DNA of 25,528 bases from Intoshia linei. Its lineage: Eukaryota > Orthonectida > Rhopaluridae. Below, piece by piece: positions 1 to 10,800 of this stretch (its first letter is position 1; each line of letters starts with the position of its first letter). The DNA is taken from contig LWCA01000496.1 in the NCBI GenBank assembly GCA_001642005.1, positions 1-25,528 of the forward strand. Reading direction: 5' to 3'. The notes under the pieces were generated by a model. The model did not search any database, was not told where the DNA came from, and saw only the letters and a program-made list of their open reading frames with translations. Both the position numbers and the translations under genes were made by a program.

Positions 1-243
1 TGCTTAATATCTATCCATTTGTGACTGAAATTGCTCTTGAAGTAATTATTACTTATGTTACAACATAGTTTTGTGATTCTGCATTTTCTATTCTAACAAA
101 TTGATTAAAAAAAGAAAAAGGAATAAATTAGATGTCCGTGCCGGTATGCGAATGAGCCTATCAAAAACAATGCAAAGATTTAGCTCACTTCTCATTTTAA
201 AGCAACAGTAACGATTCCATTAAAATTGGGGAGTAATTAATTT
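1..243. other. AT-rich left flank with no gene seen
   Basis: No open frame with recognisable similarity and no RNA gene was found here. The only less AT-rich patch is near 130-160. The stretch ends where the TGTCAGTA/TACTGACA motif cluster begins. Confidence 0.5.
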
Positions 244-946
244 ATCAGTATTTTAATTATATACTGACATTTTTAATAATAAATTTTCTGTATTTTCAAC
301 ATAAAATTGTCAGTATACACACTAAAATATCAGTAATAAAAAGTATTTTGTCAGTATTCAATTACGTATTTGTCTGTTTTTAATTGCTTTCTTGTCAGTA
401 AATATATTAACTAGATCAGTATTCATCGAAAATTGTAAGTAACTCAACAAAAAAGTATATAGAAATAAACACATTTTATAAAATAATATTTTGTCAGTAA
501 AATAATTGAATTGTAAATTTAGTGATTTTGGATTGTCAGTATAAACATTAAAAATCTAGTTTTTAAAATAATATATCATCCACCACAGACCCAAGTTAAA
601 ACTGAATTATTAAGATACCATATTATACCTACAAACCATATTACAAAAAAATTAGAAATATTCTATGGTGTTCACACCAGAAAATATTTTTTTATGAAAT
701 AAAATTTTTTGTCAGTTTCATTTTATACAGAACATTCAATTTAAATACTGACAGTATATGTAAAGTACTGACAAAATAATTTTTTTTACTGCCCTTCTAA
801 TTTAAATACTGACAATTAATTATTTATACTGACACCTTGTCAATTGGCACTTAAAATACTGAAAAACCATCTACAATACTGAAAAGTCAATGTTTCTACT
901 GACAAACCATCACCAATACTGACAAATCAATAATAAAAATACTGAC
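244..946. repeat. Cluster of inverted TGTCAGTA / TACTGACA octamers
   Basis: The left part (244-541) carries the motif mostly as (TG)TCAGTA, near 244, 309, 330, 349, 393, 415, 492 and 534, with a partial GTCAGT near 711. The right part carries the reverse complement TACTGA(CA), near 746, 766, 807, 827, 857, 877, 897, 917 and 939. One reversed copy lies in the left part near 262. Orientation switches at about 720-745, so the block is a loose, very large inverted repeat around a motif-poor centre (about 545-710). Subterminal motif arrays of this kind are typical of the ends of non-autonomous DNA transposons, where transposase binds. No coding sequence is visible inside. Another TACTGACA lies near 1233. 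Classification as a mobile element is inference. Confidence 0.6.
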
Positions 947-1589
947 GCGATAAATGCACGCCATTAAAATTTATCTAAATAATTTTGTTTAATTGTTATG
1001 TAAAAGTTTTCCGCTACTACTTAATTCATCTATTTTCTGAGTCTTTAACATTATATTTGAATAGTCTATTTTTGATTAATGAATTTGGTGGTATGACCAG
1101 GGCTACTACATTTGCCGATATTTTTCAATGGAAAATAGATAGTATATCTACTGGATATTGCAGTAGTACTTACAAAGCTTTTAGTGCGTATGATAGTTGA
1201 CACGTTTTCATCTTTATAAAGGTTTGAAGTAAGTACTGACAGGGTTATATGTCCCGTGTTTACAATTATGAGGCTTACTTTTTTAATTTATTAATAGGTA
1301 TTGATGACAAAATTTATTAAGTATATCATAATTTCGATAATCAATGCGATTCCCAATGGTTATTTTTAATTTTTAGATAATGAACGTTCGATTAATTAAT
1401 GTATAGAGGTCCATTTTTAAAAAATTTTTAAAGGGCCTATACTTTCCATGGCGCTCGGGCCTACTGCTGGCTCTCCTCGACCATTATTATGACCAAATCA
1501 GCTTTAATTCTTAAATTTTATCCGTTTAATTTAAGTAACTAGTTAACACTTCATTTATAATTAATATTGTATTAATTGATTTTTAATCA
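947..1589. other. Non-coding stretch with no gene recognised
   Basis: A 71-codon open frame at 985-1200 has no recognisable motif and low-complexity AT-driven composition, so I do not call it a gene. A less AT-rich patch at about 1440-1490 is unassigned. Nothing else was identified. Confidence 0.4.
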
Positions 1590-1662
1590 GGGGTGCACAG
1601 TTATTAAGATCAATATTTAGGGGTGCATAGGTCAAAAAAGGTTAAGAACCACTGCCCTAGAC
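1590..1662. mobile_element. Remnant of a hAT-like transposon end
   Basis: Positions 1633-1654 contain AAAAAGGTTAAGAACCACTG. Its reverse complement begins CAGTGGTTCTTAACC, which resembles a widespread terminal inverted repeat of hAT elements. Two copies of GGGGTGCA (1590 and 1620) lie just inside. No matching opposite end was found nearby, so this is a solitary or truncated end. Confidence 0.5.
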
Positions 1663-1859
1663 AATTTAAAATTTAAAAAAATTATATTTAATAAATAACA
1701 TAATTTTTATAATTTAAGTTCGATATTACATCATAGTTCATATTCGATATTCATATAAAATGCCAATAATAAATTATCTGTTAAAATCTATCCTTAAAAA
1801 ACATCAGTACAAAATTTTAAACTCATAATAAATTTCAATTAGAATAATAATTTGTACAT

Positions 1860-2060
1860 CGTAAAAATTGGATAAATATTTTCTATAGAGATGTAAAGTT
1901 TAAAATTATACTCAAGGTGTCTTGAAAATGTAGCGAACACAATTTCATAATATCTAATGATAAATTTATGCTAACATTTATAATATGGAAATATTTTTTA
2001 TAGATTTACATTGTCAAATTTTACTCAAGGTGTGTTGAAAATAAAATGAACAACTTACAC
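1860..2060. repeat. Imperfect ~75 bp tandem duplication
   Basis: Two diverged copies, about 1870-1945 and 1982-2057, share the order: ATATTTT(C/T)TATAGA, then a run ending in TTTTACTCAAGGTGT or ATTATACTCAAGGTGT, then TTGAAAAT. They are about 112 bp apart. No coding content is visible. The surrounding 1663-2483 is otherwise very AT-rich sequence without a gene. Confidence 0.5.
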
Positions 2061-2483
2061 TTAGATATAAATTTAAATACAGTATTCTATTTCTAATTGG
2101 TCAAAAATTTTATTTACAAGAATGAAACAAATTAAATTCATATCAAATACAAGTTATCTTTCAAGCATTTATTATTATATTATTATTAATGTTTTTTATA
2201 ATTAAATGCATATATATGTTAATTTAATGTTAATTAACATATTATATTAATTAAATTTCAAAAAAATATTTGCAAAAACGTTTAATTATATAGTAAATAT
2301 TTAATTTTTATATTTAAATTCTAAAACTTTCTCATTTTTATGTTTAATTGTATATTTAAACAGTTTTAAATTTTATTTTCTCAGTCGTTTTCTCTTTTTC
2401 AAGCTTAACCGACCATCTTATTACATTTTCAACATTAAGCAAAATATTCTATCTTTATTTCATTGGAGCTTAAAATAGAAAGT

Positions 2484-2800
2484 ATGAAATATTCAATGAA
2501 GCAAGCATTCCAAGATTTAAATCAGTTGACCTTTGGTAAAGATGTATGTAAGATAAAAACATATTTACAAAAAAGAATGATTTCAAACGCTCTTAATGAT
2601 ATTATGAATCCTGTAGGAAATATGCAAGTTTTACACGGCTGTTGTATGTTATCTTGCAAAGTTAAATTTGAAATTGAAACTTTAAATGTGTTAAAATTTG
2701 ACGTTACAAATTTTATAATCTTAATTTTTTATAAAAAACGCAGGGAGTTAGCTATGATTTAAAGCTATTTAGAATTAATCGTATCGGTACACCTTATTGA
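2484..2800 (+). CDS. Unrecognised small two-exon ORF
   Basis: An open frame from ATG 2484 (open upstream to 2439 without another ATG) can be spliced at 2628 (CAA|GTTTTA) to 2744 (AACGCAG|GGA). The result is a 65-residue protein ending in LFRINRIGTPY before a TGA at 2798-2800. Without splicing the frame stays open to 2762. The first exon gives a mixed, non-repetitive composition (for example KQAFQDLNQLTFGKD) unlike random AT-rich translation. No family was recognised. It could be a small real gene, the 3' part of a longer gene or a decayed fragment. The intron (116 nt) is longer than most here and its exact borders are a guess. It lies on the same strand as MEAF6. Confidence 0.25.
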
Positions 2801-2812
2801 TGATCTTTTATA

Positions 2813-3160
2813 CCAGTGGTCTGCAACCTTTTACATCTCGTGGGTCACTTTTTTATATCAAAAAATTATATGGGCTCCGTTTTTGAAAATTTACACATGA
2901 TAAATTTTAATATTAACTGAAGAGAAACGTTTCTAAAATATTATTATATTCTAAATTTAGTATATTACACAAAATAAAATCCGGGACGTCTGAAAATTAA
3001 GTATTAACATAATTATAATGAGCCAATTATAGTAGAAAATGTTTAAAACGATGTTTTAAAGTAAAAAAATTTAAAAATAAATATATTAAATATTTACTCA
3101 AAGGGGCACCAAAATTATTTATTCGGCCATTGGTTACCGACCCTTGTTTTATACATTTTA
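2813..3160. mobile_element. Interspersed repeat, family B copy 1
   Basis: This roughly 350 bp block aligns by eye with 6294-6600. Shared stretches include TTATATGGGC..CCGTTTT, CATGATAAATTT, an AAAATC(C/G)GGGACG run, GTTTAAAACG(A/G)TGTTTTAAAGT and GGG(G/T)CACCAAAA, then CCGACCCTTGTT. Its left edge CCAGTGGTCTGCAACC resembles hAT-type termini. No coding capacity is seen, so it is likely a non-autonomous element. It lies between the small ORF at 2484 and MEAF6. Confidence 0.7.
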
Positions 3161-3350
3161 ATTACATTTTTTTATTACGGCAATTATGTTGGATCATATA
3201 TAAATTATTTAAATTCAAAGAGAAAATGAGTCAGCTTAGTTACAAGTTGTAGCTTACAACTTCAAACTTAGAAGTGCGCAAATTTTTAATTTTTAATTAA
3301 CGTTTGATATGGTTACATATAAACTCTAGTTTATTTTAAAATACAAAATT

Positions 3351-3767
3351 ATGAGTGCGGATAAGAGTAATATAAAAGTAAATGATAAGAAAAAGAGTGA
3401 ACCAGATAATTCCAAAGACACTGAAAAAATGAATCAAGTATCTAAAACCAAAACAAATAATCAAAAATCAAACTTAGAATCTCAATTTAACTCCTTATCA
3501 GATATGGTTAAACGTAAAGAAGAATTAACTGGTCAACTGATTGCTTTAGAAAAGCAAATTTATGCATTTGAAGGAAATTACCTACAAGAAACACAAATTT
3601 ATGGCAACGTAGTACGTGGTTGGGATAAATACCTATGTTCAACGAAAAACTTTTATAATGGTATAAACGACCCTCGTAACAAGAAAATTAAAGATTCAGA
3701 TAGAATTTTTTCTAAATCTTCTGCTACTCTCTCCAATTATTTAAATGAAAATGAAAATTTAAAATAA
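3351..3767 (+). CDS. MEAF6: MEAF6/Eaf6 homologue, histone acetyltransferase subunit
   Basis: This 138-residue protein matches the Eaf6 family, a small nuclear scaffold subunit of MYST-type acetyltransferase complexes (NuA4/TIP60, HBO1, MOZ/MORF). Residues 1-45 are a lysine/serine/asparagine-rich, probably disordered tail. The conserved core follows: MVKRKEELTGQL (52-63), a short coiled coil, then the family signatures EKQIYAFEGNYL (67-78), IYGNVVRGWDKYL (83-95) and IFSKSSATL (119-127). Vertebrate MEAF6 is longer at the C-terminus, whereas this copy stops soon after the core. ATG 3351 is the first ATG of the frame. It has no intron although the neighbouring genes are full of tiny ones, so it may be an old retrocopy. 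I see no poly(A) tract or target duplication to prove that. The frame is intact. The next gene starts 237 bp downstream on the same strand. Confidence 0.9.
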   Translation: MSADKSNIKVNDKKKSEPDNSKDTEKMNQVSKTKTNNQKSNLESQFNSLSDMVKRKEELTGQLIALEKQIYAFEGNYLQETQIYGNVVRGWDKYLCSTKNFYNGINDPRNKKIKDSDRIFSKSSATLSNYLNENENLK

Positions 3768-4004
3768 ATTGATAGTTATAATTTCTGTTATCTCTGTAAA
3801 TGTACAAATTAAATTTTCACTATTAAGAGTGTTATACACGTGATTATTCTTGTATTACTGAATGTCGCGACTGAATTTTCGAAACTAGTTGGAAACATTA
3901 ATTAAAAAACAAAAGATTTCATATACACTCAATTTTCAACGCATTCTTTTGTTTACATTAGTTATACTGATAAAATCAAACATTTGCCTTCGTAAAATCA
4001 TTCC

Positions 4005-7000
4005 ATGGAGCGCATCAAGGTTTATTGTCGATTTTTAATTTGATTGTTTTATAGAGTTGGAAAAATGTAATTTTTCGAGGTATCGAAGATTCTTCGAATA
4101 GTAATGTTCAACAGTCACTCCGAAGAGAGTTTACTCATGTAAAAAAAATTAAAAATTCTTTATAATTTAATAGATTGGTTTCATTAAATCTCCCGAAATA
4201 AAACCTATACCTGGTTTAATAAGAGAGGACACATGGACTTTAAACCCCTCCATTCATGATAATGTAATTTATCGATCTCCAAGTAATACAATAGGAAACA
4301 ATTATAGTCCAAAAGCTAAAGATTTATTTTGCACAGCGAGAACAATAAAATCTAGTAAGAAAAGATCAAAATATGAATCTTACTGTGATTATGAAACTAC
4401 CGGATTATTGTTTATTTTTAAAAGATAAAATTGTATTATTTTTTAGAATTCAAACAGATAGTTGCATAGATGATAACAGGCCAGGTTCTCCCTTGCAACA
4501 AATAAATTTAATTCGCAACACACTAAAAAAAGTTAATGATTCAAATGTCAGAATGTGTGACATGCAAGTATACATATTTTTTCAATATAATTAAAAAACC
4601 CATGTTTTGTTACATCTTTGTATATTTAAATGACAAAAAGTCATCGTATCAATTTGAAAATATAGATAAAATTGGCAGTTGGTTAACTAAAAATAATTGA
4701 TTTACATGAGTTTATTAGGTTTATATTTTAGCGTTATCACAATTACATAAATGATTCAATTGATTCAAAAATTATATTACAACAATGTTCTGGAGAGTTA
4801 GAAAAATTATGGGGCAGTCTCTTACTTCGATTCTCAGAGACTGATCTATATAATAACAAGAGTTTGTTAGAGAACATACACGGCGATATTAATGAGAGTT
4901 ATGCATATAGCCTAAAAAAATGCATAGGTTTTTATTAATTGTAGTTCATTAATTTTCCTTTAGTCAACTACATTTTACGAAGTGAAGAAGCACAAACACG
5001 TTTAAATTTAAAAAGCATGTCTGACATTCACAGTAACTGGTAATATATCAACAAAATTCAATTATTATTAAATTAAAACACGTATTCTATAAAACTAATC
5101 CAAGATTTAAGCATAATTCGAGCACCTGTACCTTGGAGTAGTTACATTCACAATTACAAAGCATCATTGGAGAAAATATTATTTACAACTAATGAAATTA
5201 TGTTAGAAATTCACAAAAGTTGGACAATAATGTATTTCAATATAATTAAAATATATATTTTTTTCAGGATGGAAAACAAAGTATTTATAGATATAGATAG
5301 TGATCAGAACAAAATTCCAATTAGCCCAACTCAATTTTACAGTTTAATAGATTCTAAATGTACTGAGACCAGAAAGTTTCTGATTGACGAGTAATTTTAT
5401 TAATATGAAATATCATTTAACCATACAAATACAGATGGATGAAAACTATTTTGAATATTTTACTAAAGAAGAAACATTTTTGGGAAAATTATTTGCCGTC
5501 TAAAAAGAAAAAAAAAAATAAAGAGTCCAATATAAATGATCAAAAAAATACTAATATATCACAAATTACTGGATTTTTTAAAACTATATCTAGTTTACTG
5601 TCGATACAATTGCGTTATATGACGAATAAAATGATTAGTGAATTTATAGAAATGTTTGAAGCTTATTATGTTTACCTTAATAAAATATCATACTAAAAAA
5701 AATTTAGATCCACAGTTCAAATTTTTTAAATAACAAATGCTCACTTTTGCTTTTGAATATAATAATTAAAAATAAAAAAGTAACATTAAGTCCAAATTAC
5801 AAAGATTGTCACCTAATTTTAATAAAATGTTTTCATACGATAATCAAAACAGGTAAATACATTTTTATCGTTAAACATGTAGGTTAAATACATTCTTTTT
5901 AGTTAAGAATATACCAAATGTGGAGAATATGCTTTTTAAAAGTTTCAAGAATCTGACCAAAACTGATGCTTCAAATCAAAAAAAATCTTTGTTTGATAGT
6001 AGAAACAATATTATTCAATTGAAGGATTTGTACGAAAATATAATTTTTGAGTCTAGTGTCTGTGTTCGTTCAATTCAATTTGATGATAATTGCGTTACTT
6101 CTCGCATTAATTATGCAACCGAAATACTTAAATTAAACTTTGAAAACCCTAAATTATATCTTCAAAATTACTCTGTTTTCTATCATCTTTCCAATAACAA
6201 ATCTCATCAGGAAATTACCGAATTTTTGGAACATTCTCATTCGCTAGAAGGCTTAGTTTTGGTAATTCATATTTAAATTCTAATTTTTCGGCGCCAGTCC
6301 ATCGTTGTATTAATTGTTGACTTTTTTATTCATATTATTTTCAAAAAATTATATGGGCCCGTTTTGGAAAATTTAAACATGATAAATTTCAATTTTAAAC
6401 GAAGAAAAAGTTCTAGTATATTCAACAAAATAAAATCGGGGACGATCTGAAAATTCAATATTAAAATTATTGTAATGATTTAATTATAGTAGACAATGTT
6501 TAAAACGGTGTTTTAAAGTTGAAAAATTTAAAAATAAATAATTTACATATTTACTGAAAGGGTCACCAAAAGTATTCTGCCGACCCTTGTTATACATTGC
6601 ATAATTATAAACAAATAATAATATAATATTTACAGAAAATTGAAGAAATTCGACAAGTTTGTATGGAAATTTTGTCTTTTCAGATAAATATACAATTCAA
6701 CATGATTTGTCTTAATTCTGAATCTATAAACAATGAATTGTATGGCCGAGGAAACGATTTGATAAAATTAATTGTGAAATTTCAAAATAATCAAAACCGA
6801 GAAGCGAATAAAGCGTATATATTACAATAAAAAAATTAAATTAATTCTTTGCTTTAGAATCATACGTGAATTTGAAGTTATTTCTGAAAATTTGAATAAT
6901 AAAATTACTAAAACAGAAGAACTCATTAACCAACAAAAATATTTAGTTAAAGTAATCAATATTATAAGATTACAAAAAATTGACATTTAAAAATAGATTT

Positions 7001-7833
7001 CAGAAGTAGAAATTCACAGATTAATTGAATATATACGGTCTGCCGCAAAAAGATTTGAATTTCTAGCAGAATATTCAAACATGTCGAGTAATGTACATTG
7101 TATTTTTGTAATGTAAATAATGTTCTAGCTGATGATATAAAATTAAACACTTCTGTTATTCATTGGCCAGATCATTTAAAAAACTTGTTGGGAATGTGTA
7201 AAAATAATTTGGAACACAGTCGAGACACAATACAAAACGAATTGGTGAATAAAATTAAAGAAACTAAAACTGAGATTGACAGTTATTATGATGAACTTTA
7301 TACATATAAGAAAAAGGAGGTATTTTTATTTTTTAAATGTTTTTAGTATGTGTTAGTTAATTACCCAAGATGAGTTGAAACATAATGCTACCGAATTGGA
7401 AGAAATTTCAAACAAGGTGGAAAGATTATACGCCAATTGCAAACAAATAAACTACGAAGAAAATCTCCTGGATAGAGAAGTTACCGTTTTTGAAAATTTA
7501 GAACAACTTATGCACGTGAAAAACAATTATTATGATTTGTGGAAAATATCGTATGATTTTTATTTGAAAAACGATACGTGGTGCAATGGTAAAAAAAAAT
7601 AAATATTATATTACCCGTTAGGTTACCTGAAAGACTTAGACTACGAAGAATTCAATACTACCATTAATAATATGTTAAATAGAATGAACGAGCTTATGGT
7701 GGAATTTTCAGATTTAGTTTCTCCCAGAACTATAGCAGAGAAAATGAAACATAAAATTCAGAAATTGATGCAAAATTCACCAATTATTAAAAATTTGTGC
7801 AGCAAAGCTTTAAGAGAAAGACATTGGATTGAA
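4005..7833 (+). other. Dynein tail exons (exons 1-17)
   Basis: These exons encode about residues 1-903, the N-terminal tail that docks the heavy chain in the axoneme. Family-like blocks are APVPWSSYIHNY (exon 7), EWMKTILNILLKKKHFW followed by FFKTISSLLSIQLRYM (exon 9), TLSPNYKDC (exon 10), VKNIPNVENMLF (start of exon 11), TEELINQQKYL (exon 13), and ERHWIE at the exon 17/18 junction, where the linker proper begins. Fifteen of the sixteen introns between these exons are under 175 nt and the shortest is 33 nt (7589-7621). The exception, 6262-6635, is enlarged by a family B repeat. Start ATG 4005 gives a five-codon first exon (MERIK), typical of dyneins but not independently confirmed. Confidence 0.8.
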
Positions 7834-10800
7834 GTAATTATACATGAGATCAAAACTGTCGTATATAACCAGAATCATCTGAGTCCACGATAAAATTGAC
7901 CCATTTAATTCTCTGTGGACCCAGTTTTCTAAATTTCGGAATATTCATTTATAATTTAGATTTCCAAGTTGATGGACATTTACTCAATCAACGAAGAAAA
8001 AGTCTGCTTTAATTTAATGTTGGAATATGATGTTCAAAATTTCAGTGAAGGGTAATGTGAATAAGAAAAGAGTACAGATTTATTTAGAATCGATAAAATT
8101 ACTCAACGAGCGGAACAAGAGTGGAAAATAGAAAAATCACTACAAGAAATACAAGGCATATGGAATGTGTTGAAATTAAACATTAAAGAATACTCCGAAT
8201 ATCCGGTTTTTTGGTTATTTTTAACTCATCATTTTCATTTAGTCGTACTATATGCTGGGAGAAATTGAAGATATAGTGTCCATGATTGATAATCATTCTA
8301 TACGTATCAAATTTTTAAAAGTTTCAAACCACGTAGAACCATTTCTTAAAAATTTAAACGAAATAAATGAAAATCTGCAGAACATGAGCAAAATATTTTC
8401 ATTATGGCCACAGGTTCAATCCTTTTGGGTTTACTTGAAACCAATGTTTGGAATAAGCGATATACTATCACAAATCCCGGATGAATATAATGAGTTCATT
8501 ATGGCAGACAGTGATTGGAAAGACATAATGATTAATGCACATAATAAGAAGGTTTGCATTGACGTACTCACAATTAATCAGCTGTACATGCGATTGGATC
8601 AAATTTATAAAAGAACAGAGAATATAATAAAAACAATGCGATCATATTTGGCTAAGAAGCGTAACGGTTTTGCTCGGTAAATTTAATTTAAGAAAAATAT
8701 AATTTTTCAAATTTAGTTTTTGGTTTATTAGTGATGAAAGCCTAATGAAAATTTTGGCAAATTCTCAAAATTTTTTAGAACTACAAGAAAAAATTTCCAC
8801 TTTATTCCCTTGTATTGACAGGCTTGATATTGATGAAAATAATGGAGAAGTAGTAGTAATTTCAAACAAAAATGATGTGACGGTTTTAGTAGATAAAGTG
8901 AATGTAAACAAATACGAGGTTAAAAGCTTTAATAACATTTCAATATTTTCTAGGCAAGTGTGGAAAATCTTTTAACAAATTTTCAAAATAATTTAAAAAT
9001 AACGATAAAGTCAAATATAAACACTTGTGTCGAGCATTATGAAAAATATACGTTTGAAAGTTTGATTACGGCTTTTCCTATTCAAACCGTTCTAGTATCG
9101 GAATATATTATTTGGACTAAATTGATTAGCAAGGCGATAAGAAATGCAGACATAAGGGTACATTTTACATTTGATTGCATAGTTTAATCAGCATTTAGAA
9201 ATTTGTACATTTGTACACTGAAAAATTAGAAAAAATTTTCCAACAACTCAAAACAAAATGGACTTGCAATGTTTACAATTGTGCTATAATGATTTTAAAT
9301 TGTTTTTAATAATAATAATTTTTTAATTAATGTTTAGTAAGAGACATTATTTCCTCATTGGTCGAGGATAATAATAACAATCTTCTTAATTGTGAATCAT
9401 TTGAATGGCTCAAACAAATGAGATATGATTTGCATGACGGTAACATTAATGTTCATATGATGGATTATAATCACGAATATAAATGTGATTATTTGGGAGA
9501 TGTTGTATGTATGGTTTCAACTTCTAAAACCGATAGATGTACAAGGTAAACTACTGGACTATTTAGGTCATTTTCGTGTATTTAGATCGTTATTTTTATC
9601 ATTTTGTGAACACCGAATGTGCACTTTAACGAACGACGTTTGCAATGGAGCCTCTCAATATGTTTTTGAAAATTTATCTGCATGTTTAGGAATTGAAGTA
9701 ACTATTATAAATCAGATGATTTAGTATTATAATTTAGAATATTAATTATGTATGCTTTTCTTCAGACTATCGAAAATCTATGTGTAACATTTTCAAAGGT
9801 GTTGTACAATGTGGAATGTGGTGTTGTATGGTCAACATAAACGATATGCATGTAAATTATTAAATTGAAATATAAATAAAAATTTACGTTTAGAGAGAAA
9901 ATTTAGATTTTACACTAGATTGCATGAATCTTGTGAAATTTTCATTTAACCATCAAAAAAATATGATAAATATTGACTCATGTCAATTTGTGTTTGAAGG
10001 GAATTGCAATTTTTTATTTCTACTCAATATGGAACCAAATAATATTGGTAGAAAAAGTAATGTTAAAATCCCCGACAGCATATTAGACAAGTTTAGAACT
10101 TTTCATTTCATCATTCCGAACCTTGAGAAAATAAGTAAGAATCTCATGATATGCCATACTACTACAGAATTAAATCAGATGGGAAAAGCATTGATCAAAT
10201 ATTTAAATATCGTCTATGCCATTTGTGGTTTTCAACCAAATGTAGTTTTAATTTTACAAGTGTATAAAGAATTGAATATTTCTAATCCACAAAATGAAAA
10301 TAATTTTAAAAAACTGCTTTTGGGACCGGCAATATCCAAAATTTTTTACCCTAAAATATCTCTACTACACTACCATTTAATAACAGATGTTTTTAAAATA
10401 ATTTTTCAAGATTTATCAAACGTAAATGAAATTTTATTGGAACCCATGAAGCTCAGTACAAGTAAAATAAGCAGTAAAGAATTGGTGGATAACATGGACC
10501 AATTCTTAATGGCTTTTGATGAATTGATATCTATTAGAAACTTGTCAAATTCATCTTATTTCATGTCGCAAGTGGCATCCATATATAATCAATTATGTAC
10601 TAATGATTCCATATTCGTTTATGGACCCATCTTTACTGGTAAATCGACTTGCATAAATATTGCATTGGGAATATTTGAAAAACTTAATCTACATGATAAA
10701 AATTACAATTCTATTCATCAGAATAGTATTGATTTCAATGCTCTCAGTTTCGATCAAATTTTTGGAAGTTATAACAAATATGGAGATTGGTCAGATGGCT

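Noticed and set aside
985-1200. A 71-codon open frame as a gene.
   Set aside because: No motif, AT-driven composition and no supporting splice context.
5040-5104. Donor GGTAATAT at 5040 for dynein exon 6.
   Set aside because: It leaves phase 2 and creates a TGA at the junction. The donor at 5033 (CACA|GTAACT) joins in frame to NLSIIRAPVPW.
9546-9566. A 21 nt intron using the first ATTTAG after CAAG|GTAAAC.
   Set aside because: It leads straight to a stop at the next TTTAG. The 40 nt version ending at 9585 is in frame and fits the local size class.
9698-9765. A splice ending at 9765 (TTCTTCAG|ACTAT), which would place a frameshift or stop in AAA1 and make the dynein a pseudogene.
   Set aside because: The acceptor at 9737 (AATTTAG|AATATT) gives a 40 nt intron from 9698, keeps phase and yields CFSSDYRKSMCNIFKG, which fits the AAA1 spacing.
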